Assembly (NCBI RefSeq): GCF_000143085.1
Contig: NC_014315.1
Coordinates: 310,001 to 374,000 of the forward strand
Source: Nitrosococcus watsonii C-113
GTDB taxonomy: Bacteria > Pseudomonadota > Gammaproteobacteria > Nitrosococcales > Nitrosococcaceae
Direction: 5' to 3'
Length of the DNA: 64,000 bases
In this document: positions 63,593 through 64,000 of the stretch, piece by piece
Position numbering within the stretch: the first letter of the stretch is position 1
Layout of the letters: each line of letters starts with the position of its first letter
The notes under the pieces: model-generated
The model's input: the letters and a program-made list of their open reading frames with translations, nothing else
Databases searched by the model: none
What the model was told of the DNA's origin: nothing
Translations under genes and position numbers: made by a program

Positions 63593-64000
63593 CTATAATA
63601 TGTTTTGCGTTTCCGGTGGCGGAGGGGTTTCTTCCTTCATGGACAGATCGTCATAGTAAAAACGTTTGAAACGCTTTATTACAGCTAATGATATCTGATC
63701 TTCGGTACGAACGGCAGATGTGACTTCCATTCCAGCATTGCGCAAGACTGTTGCATATGCATTTATTGTATTCTCGGCTTTGCTTGAATCTCCAGCAAAC
63801 CCAGCGGGTAGTAAGCCGAGCAAATTCACATTGTAAGATGCATCATCTTTGATTTCAGCATCAGGAATTATTTCAACGTATATCCCCATAAGCTGTTCGT
63901 TGCTTTTTTTTACTTTACTTCTAAGTTTGTCCTTGGGGTCTGCGGCTCTAATTCGATTATTAAATGTTGTGGGCAGGGCTGGGCGAGAATACCTAGCTGC
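63593..64000 (-). CDS. Unknown protein, N-terminus beyond the window
   Basis: An open minus-strand frame of 136 codons runs to the window edge without a stop. An ATG at 63889 gives 98 residues, but the frame continues upstream (…AADPKDKLRSKVKKSNEQL then MGIYVEIIPDAEIKDDASYN), so the gene may be longer. There is no AGGAG before that ATG. The C-terminus is proline-rich (EETPPPPETQNIL). I do not recognise the family. The 120 bp between it and the HisA-like gene holds nothing evident. Confidence 0.55.
   Translation of the reverse strand, partial: AARYSRPALPTTFNNRIRAADPKDKLRSKVKKSNEQLMGIYVEIIPDAEIKDDASYNVNLLGLLPAGFAGDSSKAENTINAYATVLRNAGMEVTSAVRTEDQISLAVIKRFKRFYYDDLSMKEETPPPPETQNIL

Overview
The window is a chromosomal segment of a Gram-negative gammaproteobacterium. 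It carries LPS/Kdo and Mla outer-membrane lipid genes, a complete pilMNOPQ-aroKB block, lgt-thyA-folA, and miaB-phoH-ybeY-corC-lnt. Base composition is about 50% GC by eye. A set of genes at the right end resembles the methanofuran/tetrahydromethanopterin (H4MPT) cofactor genes found in C1-oxidising bacteria. Together these point to the Chromatiales, most likely a Nitrosococcus-like ammonia oxidiser. That assignment is inference: no amo, hao or rRNA gene lies in the window.

Layout. 1-2.9 kb (minus strand): mlaA, kdsD, kdsC and the start of lptC. 3.3-11.3 kb (plus): mlaFEDBC, ibaG, murA, hisG (short form), hisD and hisC, probably one long transcription unit. 11.3-13.4 kb (minus): an epimerase-like protein and an acyl desaturase. 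13.7-15.2 kb: a GNAT-nitrilase fusion. It is followed at 15.24-15.39 kb by a near-consensus promoter overlapped by a perfect Fur box and ending at a strong intrinsic terminator, which is a candidate iron-regulated small RNA. 15.5-21.6 kb (minus): a Yej/Dpp-like peptide ABC transporter with unusual membrane insertions.

22.1-31.4 kb is the accessory region of greatest interest. Five tightly packed plus-strand genes encode an acidic/glycine-zipper protein, an HEXXH protein, an orphan protein, a KBL/BioF-type PLP enzyme, and a protein with three peptidoglycan-binding domains and two M15-type peptidase domains. They lie behind a -24/-12 (sigma-54) promoter with two identical CGAAG-N4-CTTCG dyads at about -116 and -75. 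An amidohydrolase gene follows. A convergent gene then encodes a sigma-54 activator with a GAFTGA motif and a degenerate receiver-like domain. Promoter, enhancer-like sites and activator together look like a self-contained, undescribed regulon.

31.8-36.1 kb (minus): an RRM RNA-binding protein, a kelch protein, an unknown membrane protein and a secreted PPC-domain protein. 36.3-51.3 kb: lgt-thyA-folA, radC (minus), miaB, the phoH-ybeY-corC-lnt-trkH run, rpmE, maeB, a nucleotidyltransferase-like protein (minus) and mrcA (minus). 51.5-58.5 kb: pilMNOPQ, a terminator, then aroK-aroB. 58.6-63.5 kb: mfnE-like, pabB, mfnF-like and mfnD-like genes (minus) and a divergent HisA-like gene, read here as a cofactor biosynthesis cluster. 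The right edge holds an unrecognised open frame that runs off the window.

I saw no rRNA or tRNA gene, insertion sequence, CRISPR array or obvious prophage.
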